DNA of 64,000 nucleotides from JAEUMG01 sp046349315 (lineage in GTDB: Bacteria; Pseudomonadota; Alphaproteobacteria; Rhizobiales; Aestuariivirgaceae): contig JAXMCQ010000013.1 of assembly GCA_046349315.1 (NCBI GenBank), forward strand, positions 1 through 64,000, in the 5' to 3' direction. A program made the position numbers and the translations under genes. Each line of letters opens with the position of its first letter. Position 1 is the stretch's first letter. Shown here piece by piece: positions 17,176 through 25,884 of this stretch. A model generated the notes under the pieces. The model saw only the letters and a list, made by a program, of their open reading frames with translations. It was not told the origin of the DNA and did not search any database.

Positions 17176-18120
17176 ATGGATCTCGTCTTCTCAACGGACG
17201 ACTATGTTCAGTCTCAACGCTACTCGGCCTGGCGCGACGCCATTTGCGACGTTTACGTGCACGTCGATGTCGCGGCCGTCGATCCGGAACGGTATCGCGG
17301 CTTTATCCGCGAGGCCAAGTTCGGCGAGGTGGTGCTGACCGACATCCTCCTGTCGGAGCAGCGCATCAGGCGTAACAACCGCCATATCTCCAAGCTGGAC
17401 AAGGAGTGTTACTACATTCAACTCCTGCACAAGGGTAATGTCAGCGTCCTCCAGCGTGGCGAGACACACAGGTCGAATCCGGCGCGCGGCGCGATTTTTT
17501 CTGCGACCGAGGAGTATGAGCTTTATCCCCAAGGTGAAGTGCGCTCGTTCTATCTCGAGCTCCCGCGCGATGAGTTTGCGCAGCGCTTCCCGCGGGAGCG
17601 AATTCCGGTCTCCGCGTCGCTCAACACCGCACAAGGGCTTGGGCGCATTGCCACCGAGTTCTGCGCTTCGCTGGCGACAGAAGGCTCGAAGCTTGATGAC
17701 CCCTTGCGCGCTGGCCTCGGCAACCAGTTGATGGATATGCTTGCCTTCGCGCTGTTGACCTCGGAAGGCGATATGCCGGCGGCCGAAAGCTCGGTGAAGA
17801 AGGCGCGTCTCATGCACGTGCAGCAATGGATCGAGGCGCATATCAGGAACGCCGATCTCTCGCTTGAGAAGATCGCGAGCGCCAATGGCATGTCGCTTCG
17901 TTATCTGCATGCCCTGTTCGAGGGCTGCGAGATGTCGGTTTCGGAATGGATCTGGAACCGCCGCCTGCAACTCGCTTATGACGGCCTCGCAAGGGGCGGC
18001 GGCCGTTCGATTACTTCCATCGCCTTCGACCACGGCTTCAACAGTTCGGCGCATTTCAGCACGATGTTCAAACGCAAATACGGGCTGTCGCCCAGAGATA
18101 TTGCCCGGCGCACCCTGTAG
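17176..18120 (+). CDS. AraC-family transcriptional regulator (FeaR-like)
   Basis: This 314-residue regulator has an N-terminal AraC_binding_2-type sensor domain (residues 1 to about 190, with YYIQLLHKGNVSVLQRG and the RSNPARGAIFSATEEYELYP segment). Two C-terminal helix-turn-helix units span about 215-312 (LSLEKIASANGMSLRYLHALF and ITSIAFDHGFNSSAHFSTMF). GGGAGG precedes the ATG by 5 bases. It is divergent from the sugar-type ABC/CoA-ligase operon, so it most likely controls that operon in response to its substrate. It resembles FeaR-type activators of aromatic-amine and related catabolism in domain layout only. Confidence 0.9.
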   Translation: MDLVFSTDDYVQSQRYSAWRDAICDVYVHVDVAAVDPERYRGFIREAKFGEVVLTDILLSEQRIRRNNRHISKLDKECYYIQLLHKGNVSVLQRGETHRSNPARGAIFSATEEYELYPQGEVRSFYLELPRDEFAQRFPRERIPVSASLNTAQGLGRIATEFCASLATEGSKLDDPLRAGLGNQLMDMLAFALLTSEGDMPAAESSVKKARLMHVQQWIEAHIRNADLSLEKIASANGMSLRYLHALFEGCEMSVSEWIWNRRLQLAYDGLARGGGRSITSIAFDHGFNSSAHFSTMFKRKYGLSPRDIARRTL

Positions 18121-18204
18121 CGATCAGCTCACCAGCAATGCTGCGTGTAGATTTAGAACCGAAACTTCGCTAAACCCATGCCCATGAAGGCGGGGCAATA
18201 AATC

Positions 18205-19155
18205 GTGTCCATCTTGCGCATGCTTGTGGCGCGAATTTTGCTGTCCTTGCTGACCCTACTGCTCGTTTCCATCATCATCTTTGCGATTATCGAAGTGCTG
18301 CCCGGTGATGTTGCGACGCGCATACTCGGACGCGACGCAACGCCCGAAGCCATCGCGACATTGCGCGAGAAGCTCAATCTCAACGACCCTGCAATCATCC
18401 GCTATTTCAGTTGGCTTGGCGGCATGGTCCAAGGTGATTTTGGCAACGCCCTCACAAGTTCGCGTCCGATCAATGAAATATTGGCACCGCGGCTCTACAA
18501 CACTCTACTTCTCTCGATCTATGCATTCATCATCTATATTCCGCTGTCGCTCATACCGGCATTGATCCAAGCCTCGCGCCGCGACCAGGAAGTCGACCAT
18601 GCCATCTCGGTGGTCAACCTCGTCTTCTTGTCGATTCCCGACTTCCTCTTGGGAACGCTTCTGCTGGTCCTCTTCAGCGTCGCCCTGCCCCTGCTCCCGG
18701 CAGTTTCGCGGGTCGACGGCGATTCTTCGGCACTGCAATATCTGCGGGCAATGACCCTGCCCGCCATCACGCTTGCAATCGCCATGGCCATAGCGGCCGT
18801 TCGCATGCTGCGCGACAATCTCATCGAGGTGCTCGATTCGGAATACGTGCGCATGGCCGAGTTGAAGGGCCTGCCGACGCGCGCTGTTTTGCTTCGTCAC
18901 GCGCTGCCCAATGCGCTGGTCCCGACCTTGAATGTAACCGCCATCAATCTCGGCTATCTAATCGGCGGTGTAGTGATCGTCGAAAAGGTGTTCTCCTATC
19001 CAGGCTTCGGGAGCCTTCTCGTCGATGCGCTTCAATATCGTGACATACCCTTGATCGAGGCGACCGTGCTGATCGCGGCATCTGTCTATGTTGCCGCCAA
19101 TCTGCTGGCCGATCTCGGCGCCATCCTCCTCAATCCCCGCCTGCGGAACGGGTGA
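18205..19155 (+). CDS. Peptide/nickel-type ABC transporter permease (DppB-like)
   Basis: This 316-residue inner-membrane protein of the DppB/OppB family has six hydrophobic segments, the N-terminal hallmark EVLPGDVATRILGRDATPEAI and the EAA loop EYVRMAELKGLPTRAVLLRH. It starts at GTG 18205; an ATG five codons later is an alternative. It is the first gene of a plus-strand operon of permease, permease, fused ATPase, amidohydrolase and aldolase, with its binding protein on the opposite strand at 24249. Importers of this class carry peptides but also oligosaccharides and sugar acids, which the neighbouring enzymes suggest here. Confidence 0.92.
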   Translation: MSILRMLVARILLSLLTLLLVSIIIFAIIEVLPGDVATRILGRDATPEAIATLREKLNLNDPAIIRYFSWLGGMVQGDFGNALTSSRPINEILAPRLYNTLLLSIYAFIIYIPLSLIPALIQASRRDQEVDHAISVVNLVFLSIPDFLLGTLLLVLFSVALPLLPAVSRVDGDSSALQYLRAMTLPAITLAIAMAIAAVRMLRDNLIEVLDSEYVRMAELKGLPTRAVLLRHALPNALVPTLNVTAINLGYLIGGVVIVEKVFSYPGFGSLLVDALQYRDIPLIEATVLIAASVYVAANLLADLGAILLNPRLRNG

Positions 19156-20051
19156 GGCTGCGCATGGCGATGGCGGCAACGGAAACTAAGCCAAAGCAAC
19201 GATCTTACGGCGCATTGTGGCGCAGCCTGCCCGTGAGTCTTCGGATCGGCGCCGTCATCCTTCTGATTCACATCATTCTGGCGATCACCGGTCCCTTCTG
19301 GGTCCCGTACAGTCCCTCTCAAATCGGCACCGGGCCGCCGCTCTCGGGCATGAGCTGGAAACACCCGTTCGGTGTCGATCAGCTTGGTCGCGATGTCTTC
19401 AGCCGCGCCATTTATGGCGGGCATATTGTAATCCTTCTCTCTCTCACCGGGACCTTGCTGGGCACGGCGATCGGTGCGGTTGTCGGCCTCATGTCGGGCT
19501 ATATCGGCGGGTGGGTGGATGAAGTGCTGCAGCGCATTCTCGAAGCGATGATCAGCATTCCCTTTCTCGTCCTGGCACTCATCGCTATCGTCGCGGCCGG
19601 CCCTGCGCTATCCGGCAATCCCGTTCTTCTCGTCTTGGTCATCGCCCTGATCTACGCACCACGTATTGCGCGCATGGCGCGTGCCGCGGCACTCGACATC
19701 GTCACGCGGGATTTCGTGACGGTTGCAAAACTGCGCGGCGAAAGTGCGTGGTCGGTGATGCGGCGGGAGCTGTTGCCCAACGCGACGAGCGTCCTCTTGG
19801 TCGAATTTGCGCTCCGCGCCGGCTATGCCCCGGTGCTTATCGGCTCCCTCGGCTTTCTCGGTTTTGGTGTCAGGCCCCCCACACCGGAATGGGGCCTGAT
19901 CATGAGTGAGAACCGCTCGCTCATCACATTCTCGCCAATCACCGTCATTGGCCCCGGACTGATGCTGGCATCGCTTGTCGTCGGCCTGAACCTATTCACC
20001 GAGGGCCTGGCACGCATTCTAGGCCGTACAGTGCGCCTGGCCGAGAAATGA
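19152..20051 (+). CDS. Peptide/nickel-type ABC transporter permease (DppC-like)
   Basis: This 299-residue partner permease has the DppC hallmark HPFGVDQLGRDVFSRAIYGG near the N-terminus and the EAA loop DFVTVAKLRGESAWSVMRRE. GTG 19152 overlaps the DppB stop as GTGA; ATG codons at 19164 and 19170 are other possible starts. Downstream it overlaps the ATPase gene as ATGA. All three transport genes are therefore coupled. Confidence 0.92.
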   Translation: MRLRMAMAATETKPKQRSYGALWRSLPVSLRIGAVILLIHIILAITGPFWVPYSPSQIGTGPPLSGMSWKHPFGVDQLGRDVFSRAIYGGHIVILLSLTGTLLGTAIGAVVGLMSGYIGGWVDEVLQRILEAMISIPFLVLALIAIVAAGPALSGNPVLLVLVIALIYAPRIARMARAAALDIVTRDFVTVAKLRGESAWSVMRRELLPNATSVLLVEFALRAGYAPVLIGSLGFLGFGVRPPTPEWGLIMSENRSLITFSPITVIGPGLMLASLVVGLNLFTEGLARILGRTVRLAEK

Positions 20052-22111
20052 GCAATTCGCTCGTTGACGTCGTCGACCTCGACTTCGCCTATCGCCAGGG
20101 CGACGATTGGCTTCAGGTTCTCTACAAAGTCAACTTCTCAATCGCGCCTGGCGAAGCATTCGGTCTTGTCGGCGAGTCAGGCTGCGGCAAATCAACGGTT
20201 GCGTATCAACTCCTCGGCTATCGTCGCGAGAATTTTCGCATTCTCAGCGGCGCCGCCCTGTTTCAGGGCGTAGACCTTGCAACCTGCGATCGCGCGGAAC
20301 TCGAACGATTGCGCGGCAATCGGATTAGCCTCGTCCCGCAGAATCCAACGACAGCCCTTAGCCCGGGCATGCGTGTCGGACGGCAATTGATCGAAGTCCT
20401 GCAGTTCCACAACGCCTATGCGGGCAAAGAGACTGAGCGCTGCGAGGAGTTGTTCCGTGTCGTCGGGCTGCCCGATCCGACGAGCATCGGCCGTCGATAT
20501 CCGCACCAGCTTTCCGGCGGCCAGCAACAGCGTGTCTGCATTGCGATGGCGCTTGCCTGCAAGCCCGATCTGCTTGTCCTAGACGAGCCAACGACAGGCC
20601 TCGACGTCACAACGCAAGAGCAGATCGTAGAACTCCTCGCCGATTTGAGAACGCGGCTCGGCATGTCGATGCTCTATGTGACTCACGATCTTGGCTTGCT
20701 CGCCCAGATCGCCGACCGGGTTGGTGTCATGTATGCCGGGCACATGGTGGAGATCGCGGCGACGCGAAAACTCTTCGCGAGACCGCAACATCCCTACACG
20801 CGGGGGCTTATCGCATCGATTCCGCAAATCGATCGCGTGCAGCGGAGGACCGGTATCATCCTGCGCGGCCTCCTACGGCGGGATCAATTGCCGTCCGGCT
20901 GCCCTTTTCAACCGCGATGTGACTTTGCCGAGGCAAGTTGTGCAACAAATCCGCAGGTGTTGGAAACGGCGGGCGTTCATCACGAAGTCGCCTGTCAGCG
21001 CTGGCGCGAAATTGCGGAACTGTCCGGCCGCGCTCAAGACGTACAAATCGAAGATACGCGTTCGATCAATCAAGAGCCGCTTTTGCAACTCGACCATGTT
21101 CGACTTGGTTACGGGTCGCGTCAAACCTGGCTGCGGCCAGGATCGAAACCGCTCGCAGATGTCGTCCCTGATCTCTCCTTTGCGATCCTCGAAGGTGAGA
21201 CTTTTGCACTCGTCGGCGAGTCCGGCAGCGGTAAATCGACGGTTGCACGCGCTGTGAGCGGTTTGCTCGTCCCAAAAGACGGCGACATCCGCTTTGAAGG
21301 CAAGGCGCTGGAGCCGACAGTGCAGGAGCGATCGCCGGATCTGCGTCGCCGCGTGCAATACATCTTTCAGAATCCGGACGCGTCACTTAATCCGCGCGCG
21401 AGGATTGCCAGTATTCTGGCGCGCCCGCTGGAACTTTTCACCGATCTCGGCCGCGCCGCGGTCGAAGCAAAAGTGGTGGCCGCGCTCGAAGATGTTCGCC
21501 TTGACGCGAGCTATGCGGCGCGATTCCCCGATCAACTATCGGGAGGTGAAAGGCAGCGCGTGGCAATTGCGCGCGCCCTGGTGGCCGAGCCGAAGCTTCT
21601 CCTTTGCGACGAGGTTCTCTCGGCGCTGGATGTCTCGGTTCAGGGCAATGTTCTTTCGCTGCTGCAGCGTTTGCGGAGCGAGCATAATCTATCGATGCTC
21701 TTTATTTCGCACGATCTCGCGGTCGTGCGTTCGCTTGCGGACAGGGTCGGCGTGCTCTTTCGCGGGAGGCTGATGGAAATCGGCCCCGTAGAGGAAATCT
21801 TCAAGCCACCTTTTCACCCCTATACCTTTGAACTGCTCATGGCGGTTCCCAGCATCAACCGCATTGGCGCTGCCCGTATGCGCCGCAATGCTGATCGCGT
21901 CGCCAAAGGCACCCAAGGTTGCGCATTCGCCGGACGCTGCCAGTGGCAATTGGGAACGCTGTGCGAAACGCAATCGCCACCCTGGCAGGAGGTCTCCCCG
22001 GGCCATGCCATCCGATGTCACATTCCCCTGCCCGACCTGATGGAACGCGAGAAGGGCGACCTCAGACATCTGGAGACCCAACCCATCGCCATCGAGGGTC
22101 AAGCGCGGTGA
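20048..22111 (+). CDS. Fused DppD-DppF double ATPase of peptide-type ABC importer
   Basis: This 687-residue protein contains two complete ABC domains, each followed by the oligopeptide-transporter C-terminal segment. Half one has GESGCGKST, LSGGQQQRV and LLVLDEPTTGLD, with CPFQPRCDFAEASC; half two (from about 350) has GESGSGKST, LSGGERQRV and LLLCDEVLSALD, with CAFAGRCQWQLGTLC. The Cys clusters are those often tied to an iron-sulphur site in this family. DppD and DppF are usually separate; the fused form is known but less common. Both nucleotide sites look intact. Confidence 0.93.
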   Translation: MSNSLVDVVDLDFAYRQGDDWLQVLYKVNFSIAPGEAFGLVGESGCGKSTVAYQLLGYRRENFRILSGAALFQGVDLATCDRAELERLRGNRISLVPQNPTTALSPGMRVGRQLIEVLQFHNAYAGKETERCEELFRVVGLPDPTSIGRRYPHQLSGGQQQRVCIAMALACKPDLLVLDEPTTGLDVTTQEQIVELLADLRTRLGMSMLYVTHDLGLLAQIADRVGVMYAGHMVEIAATRKLFARPQHPYTRGLIASIPQIDRVQRRTGIILRGLLRRDQLPSGCPFQPRCDFAEASCATNPQVLETAGVHHEVACQRWREIAELSGRAQDVQIEDTRSINQEPLLQLDHVRLGYGSRQTWLRPGSKPLADVVPDLSFAILEGETFALVGESGSGKSTVARAVSGLLVPKDGDIRFEGKALEPTVQERSPDLRRRVQYIFQNPDASLNPRARIASILARPLELFTDLGRAAVEAKVVAALEDVRLDASYAARFPDQLSGGERQRVAIARALVAEPKLLLCDEVLSALDVSVQGNVLSLLQRLRSEHNLSMLFISHDLAVVRSLADRVGVLFRGRLMEIGPVEEIFKPPFHPYTFELLMAVPSINRIGAARMRRNADRVAKGTQGCAFAGRCQWQLGTLCETQSPPWQEVSPGHAIRCHIPLPDLMEREKGDLRHLETQPIAIEGQAR

Positions 22112-22115
22112 TTGT

Positions 22116-23420
22116 GTGAGCGACCGGAGATTAATCATCCACGGAGCGGCGCTGATTGATGGCAGTGGCGCGCAGCCGATCAGCGATTCAACGATTGTCG
22201 TCGATGGCGAGCGCATCACTTATGCAGGCCGGCGCACAATCGAATATGACCGACCCGGCGCGTCAAGCCGCAATGCGGAAGGCAAAACGATAATCCCCGG
22301 GCTGATCGAGGCACACACGCATGCCGCATTCGATGCGGACATGAGGTGCTATCTCAAGAATGGCATTACGTCGATCCGCTTCGCTGGGCTCAATCAAGAT
22401 CATGTGGCGCAACTCAGCGCTCGGATTACTGCCGGCGAGGTTACAGGGCCTCATATTCTTTCTTGCGGCCCGATGATCGATCAAGCCCCTCCCGCCTATC
22501 CTGAATGGAGCGTGACGGTCTCTAACACTGCAGAGGCCACCGATCTCGCTGATCGCCTCATCGCGAAATATGACCTCGATGCCCTTATCGTCACGCAACG
22601 GGTTACGGCTCCCGTCATGGGTGCGATCATCGATGCCTCCCATGCACGCGGCTGTCCGGTTGTCGGACAAATCTGGGCGATCGATGGTGAAGAAGCTGCC
22701 GAACTCGGCATAGATGAATTGCATACCAGCTCAAGAGTCTATCGCAGCAGAGCCTATCCTGCCGAGCGTTTGGTCAATTATTCCAGCATCCCCGAGCGGC
22801 TCGCGCTCACCTCGCGCGCATGGGCGAGCCTCGATTGGGATCTGACTTTGCCGATCATGGGACGGATGGTCGAGAAGCAGGTGAAATATTGTGGGATGCA
22901 GGTCATCACTCAGTATCAGACTGGTGAAGGCGTCGACTTTCTGGAGAATGACGGCGATTTCCTAAGCCTATTTGGCGAGGACGAGCGTTTGGCGTTCCAC
23001 GAATTTACACGCCGGTTGCAAGGCGGTTGGAGTTCGGAAGATCTCGACTATGCGCGTCGGGCCAATGACAAGCGCATGGAATGGATGCGGCGCTTTCGTG
23101 AGTTGGGCGGCGTTTTGCTAGCCGGGACCGACATGCAATTCGGTGGGATAATGCTTCACCGGGAATTGCTGAATCTGGAGAAAATCGGTCTATCAAGACT
23201 TGAGGTCATTGCGACTGCCACATCGGTAAATGCGACGGCACTCGGGATCGAAGCTGTGGCGGGTATCATCCGGCCTGGTTTCAGGGCGGACGTGGTTGTC
23301 TTGAACAGAGACCCGCTCTCTGACATTTCGGCCCTGCGCGATATCGACCTCGTGGTCAAGGCCGGCAACATCGTGGTCGATGGCGGCGTATTCACTGAAA
23401 CCAAGCGAGCGTTACAATGA
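22116..23420 (+). CDS. Amidohydrolase-superfamily protein with altered metal site
   Basis: This 434-residue TIM-barrel amidohydrolase has the HxH motif in LIEAHTHAAFD near residue 67, a strand-6 His in IDELHTSS and the catalytic Asp in LLAGTDMQFGG. Where relatives have a strand-5 His (for example in PVAVHA) this protein reads PVVGQIW, and the usual strand-4 Lys is not evident. The binuclear metal centre may therefore be incomplete, or a single-metal type. It starts at GTG four bases after the ATPase stop and overlaps the aldolase as ATGA. A role in hydrolysing an amide or lactone of the imported compound is inferred from the operon. Confidence 0.8.
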   Translation: MSDRRLIIHGAALIDGSGAQPISDSTIVVDGERITYAGRRTIEYDRPGASSRNAEGKTIIPGLIEAHTHAAFDADMRCYLKNGITSIRFAGLNQDHVAQLSARITAGEVTGPHILSCGPMIDQAPPAYPEWSVTVSNTAEATDLADRLIAKYDLDALIVTQRVTAPVMGAIIDASHARGCPVVGQIWAIDGEEAAELGIDELHTSSRVYRSRAYPAERLVNYSSIPERLALTSRAWASLDWDLTLPIMGRMVEKQVKYCGMQVITQYQTGEGVDFLENDGDFLSLFGEDERLAFHEFTRRLQGGWSSEDLDYARRANDKRMEWMRRFRELGGVLLAGTDMQFGGIMLHRELLNLEKIGLSRLEVIATATSVNATALGIEAVAGIIRPGFRADVVVLNRDPLSDISALRDIDLVVKAGNIVVDGGVFTETKRALQ

Positions 23421-24202
23421 TCCAAACCACATTTCGCGAACTTCTCAATAAGCCCGGCATCAAAGTCGGCTTCTGGGTCAACGAATTCATGACACCCGCC
23501 ATCGGCCATATCCTCGCCGCGGCGAAGTGCGATGTCGTCGTTTTCGATATGGAGCACTCGGGCTATGGCTACGACACGATCCGCACCGCGCTGCGGATCG
23601 CCGAATCCGCTGGATTGGCGACGATCGTGCGACCACCTTCAAAGCTTTATCACGACATCGCGCGGGCACTGGATATCGGATCGAAGTCGCTGATGTTCCA
23701 GATGGTCGACACGCCCGAAGAAGCGCGCGAGATCGTATCCTGCATGAAATTCCGTCCCAAGGGCATTAGGGGCGTCACGACGCAATATCTCTATGACCGC
23801 TTCCAGGGCGGCGAGCTAGCGCCGAAACTCGCCGAGGAGGACCGCACAACAACGATGATTGCGCTGATTGAGTCGGAGCGCGGCGTTGAGAATGCCGATG
23901 CGATCGCTGCAATTGATGGTGTCGACTGCCTGTATCTCGGCCAGGTCGATCTGACGACAGATCTCGGCATTCCCGGCCAGTATGACGATCCTAGGATCAT
24001 GGAGGCCACGCACGCGCTCGCCGCGGCCTGTCGAAAGCATGGCAAGCATTTCATCTGGGATATGGGTGCTCCCGGCAAGCTTGAGGACATGGTGAAGATC
24101 GGCGCCAATGTCATCATGTGTGGCGCAGATACGATCACATTGAGAGACGCAGCATCGGCAGCATTTTCGGAGGCGCGGTCGCGCTACGCAGCCTCAAAAT
24201 GA
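23417..24202 (+). CDS. HpcH/HpaI-family class II aldolase (2-keto-3-deoxy sugar acid type)
   Basis: This 261-residue HpcH/HpaI aldolase has the family core: DMEHSGYGYDTIR (catalytic-base region), ATIVRPPS, the metal-ligand Glu in IALIESERGVENAD and the Asp in YLGQVDLTTDLG. Members split 2-keto-3-deoxy acids into pyruvate and an aldehyde (RhmA, GarL, HpaI). An L-rhamnonate-dehydratase-like enzyme 1.7 kb downstream could supply such a keto acid, which makes a sugar-acid route plausible. It overlaps the amidohydrolase stop as ATGA and ends at a perfect hairpin shared with the convergent binding-protein gene. Confidence 0.87.
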   Translation: MIQTTFRELLNKPGIKVGFWVNEFMTPAIGHILAAAKCDVVVFDMEHSGYGYDTIRTALRIAESAGLATIVRPPSKLYHDIARALDIGSKSLMFQMVDTPEEAREIVSCMKFRPKGIRGVTTQYLYDRFQGGELAPKLAEEDRTTTMIALIESERGVENADAIAAIDGVDCLYLGQVDLTTDLGIPGQYDDPRIMEATHALAAACRKHGKHFIWDMGAPGKLEDMVKIGANVIMCGADTITLRDAASAAFSEARSRYAASK

Positions 24203-24227
24203 AAAGGGCGCATGATCTGCGCCCTTT
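24203..24227. terminator. Bidirectional terminator between convergent genes
   Basis: AAAGGGCGCA (24203-24212) and TGCGCCCTTT (24218-24227) form a perfect 10-bp stem with a 5-base loop. It lies immediately after the aldolase stop and 22 bases beyond the stop of the convergent binding-protein gene. T-rich sequence follows the hairpin on the minus strand, and a shorter AT run on the plus strand. Confidence 0.8.
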
Positions 24228-24248
24228 CCCAATTTGTATTGCCGTAGA

Positions 24249-25769
24249 TCAGTTCTCGCAAACGATCTCGCTGAAGTCCGGACGATTGTGGTCCGAAGCC
24301 GGCGTGTAGCCGGTGCAGCCCTTACGGGTTGCCGCTACGATATTGGCGAACATCGGAATCAAGACGCCGCCTTCTTCCGAGATCATCCGCTGCGCTTCCT
24401 GGTACAGCTTGCGGCGCTCGTCGGTATTGAGCGTCGTTGCCGCCTTATCAAGAAGTGCGTCGTAGTCGTCGCGGAAGAAGTGCGTTTCGTTCCAAGGCGC
24501 CGCCTTGCGGTAGGCGACCGAGAGCGCGGCCGGTGTCGTCCGCATGCCCCAGTTGGAAACTGCGAAGGGCTGCTTCAGCCAGACCGTATCCCAGTATTCG
24601 CCGGCGGGCTCGTTGATGATGTTCACCTTGATACCCGCTTCCGAAGCCATCTGCTGGTAGGCTTGAACCATCGCCATGGTGCCTGGCATCAGGTCGGATG
24701 CATGCATATCGACAGAGATGCCATCAGGATAGCCGGCTTCCGCCAGCAGCTGCTTCGCCTTGGCAACGTCACGCTGCTTGATGTCACTGCGGTAAGCGTC
24801 GGGCGACGTCGGCAGAATGGGATTATCATTGCCCGGAATGCCGAACCCAAGGAGTGCCGTATCGACGATCGCCTGACGATCGATGACCAGCTTCATCGCT
24901 TCGCGCACCTTGGGATTGTCGAAAGGTGGCTTGTCAATGAAGAAGCCCATCGTCACAGCCGTACCCCCCGGCGCCTTGGTCAAGGTGATGCTCGGATCTT
25001 CCTTCAACGTGCCGATCGTAGCGGGATCGACGACGAGGACGATATCAGCCTCACCCGACTTCAACGCGGCGACACGGCTGATCGGTTCGGTGATCGCCGT
25101 AACGGTGAGGCAGTCCGACTTTGGAAAGCCCGCGCGCCAGTAATTCGGATTCTTGTTGAAGGTGGTCTTGAGCTCACCAAGCTTGAGTTCCTTCAGCATG
25201 AAAGGACCCGTGCCATTGGGCTTGAAGCGAATGTCGTCTGACGAAGCGCCCTTCTTCACCACCATGCCGTGCTTCGTGGCAAGGATCGATGGCAGTTCGG
25301 CAATCGGTGAGTCGAGTGTTACGACAACGGTATTGGCATCCGTCGCTTTGAACGCCTCAGGCTTGATTGCGCCAAGTTCACTCGCGGCCGGAGAAGCGGT
25401 CTTCGGATCCAGCAAGCGCTGGAATGTATAAACGACATCATCCGCTGTCAGCGGCGAACCATCATGGAATTTCACGCCTTCGCGCAGTTTGAAGGTCCAC
25501 TCCGTCGCCTTGTCGTTCGACGTCCATGATTCCGCCAGCCACGGGATCGGCTGCATAGCAGAATCGGCAGCAACAAACGGCTCATAGACCATGCGCGCGT
25601 GGTAGACGTCCGAAATGCTCAGCAGTCGCGCCGGATCGGGTGAAAGCGTCTCTCCGCTCCAGTCGGGGCCGATCAGAACGGGGCAGTCTGCTGCTTTGAC
25701 GGCGGGGGTCAGCGCGACGCCCGCCATGAGCAGCATCGCAAATGCGACGCCATTTCTCATGATTTTCAT
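24249..25769 (-). CDS. Peptide-type ABC transporter substrate-binding protein (SBP_bac_5)
   Basis: This 506-residue periplasmic binding protein of the DppA/OppA family has a signal peptide MKIMRNGVAFAMLLMAGVAL with cleavage near VKA|ADCP at residue 26. Family features are WTFKLREGVKFHDGSPLTADDVVYTFQR and, toward the end, a C-terminal Cys pair. ATG 25769 follows GGGAGGAAATA at good spacing. It faces the DppB/C/DF operon across a shared terminator and is presumably its binding protein. It is divergent from the dehydratase gene, so the 115-base gap at 25770-25884 probably holds both promoters. Confidence 0.92.
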   Translation of the reverse strand: MKIMRNGVAFAMLLMAGVALTPAVKAADCPVLIGPDWSGETLSPDPARLLSISDVYHARMVYEPFVAADSAMQPIPWLAESWTSNDKATEWTFKLREGVKFHDGSPLTADDVVYTFQRLLDPKTASPAASELGAIKPEAFKATDANTVVVTLDSPIAELPSILATKHGMVVKKGASSDDIRFKPNGTGPFMLKELKLGELKTTFNKNPNYWRAGFPKSDCLTVTAITEPISRVAALKSGEADIVLVVDPATIGTLKEDPSITLTKAPGGTAVTMGFFIDKPPFDNPKVREAMKLVIDRQAIVDTALLGFGIPGNDNPILPTSPDAYRSDIKQRDVAKAKQLLAEAGYPDGISVDMHASDLMPGTMAMVQAYQQMASEAGIKVNIINEPAGEYWDTVWLKQPFAVSNWGMRTTPAALSVAYRKAAPWNETHFFRDDYDALLDKAATTLNTDERRKLYQEAQRMISEEGGVLIPMFANIVAATRKGCTGYTPASDHNRPDFSEIVCEN

Positions 25770-25884
25770 TTGTATTTCCTCCCAGTGACACGCCGACACC
25801 TGCTGCGTGCGGAGGGAGCATATACTAACCCTTCTCCGAGCGTCTATATTCAGAATACAATTAGCATCGGTTCGGGGGGCGTGA

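Noticed and set aside
24234..25241. 335-codon plus-strand frame opposite the peptide-type binding protein
   Set aside because: Antisense shadow of a gene with signal peptide, family motifs and a strong ribosome site.
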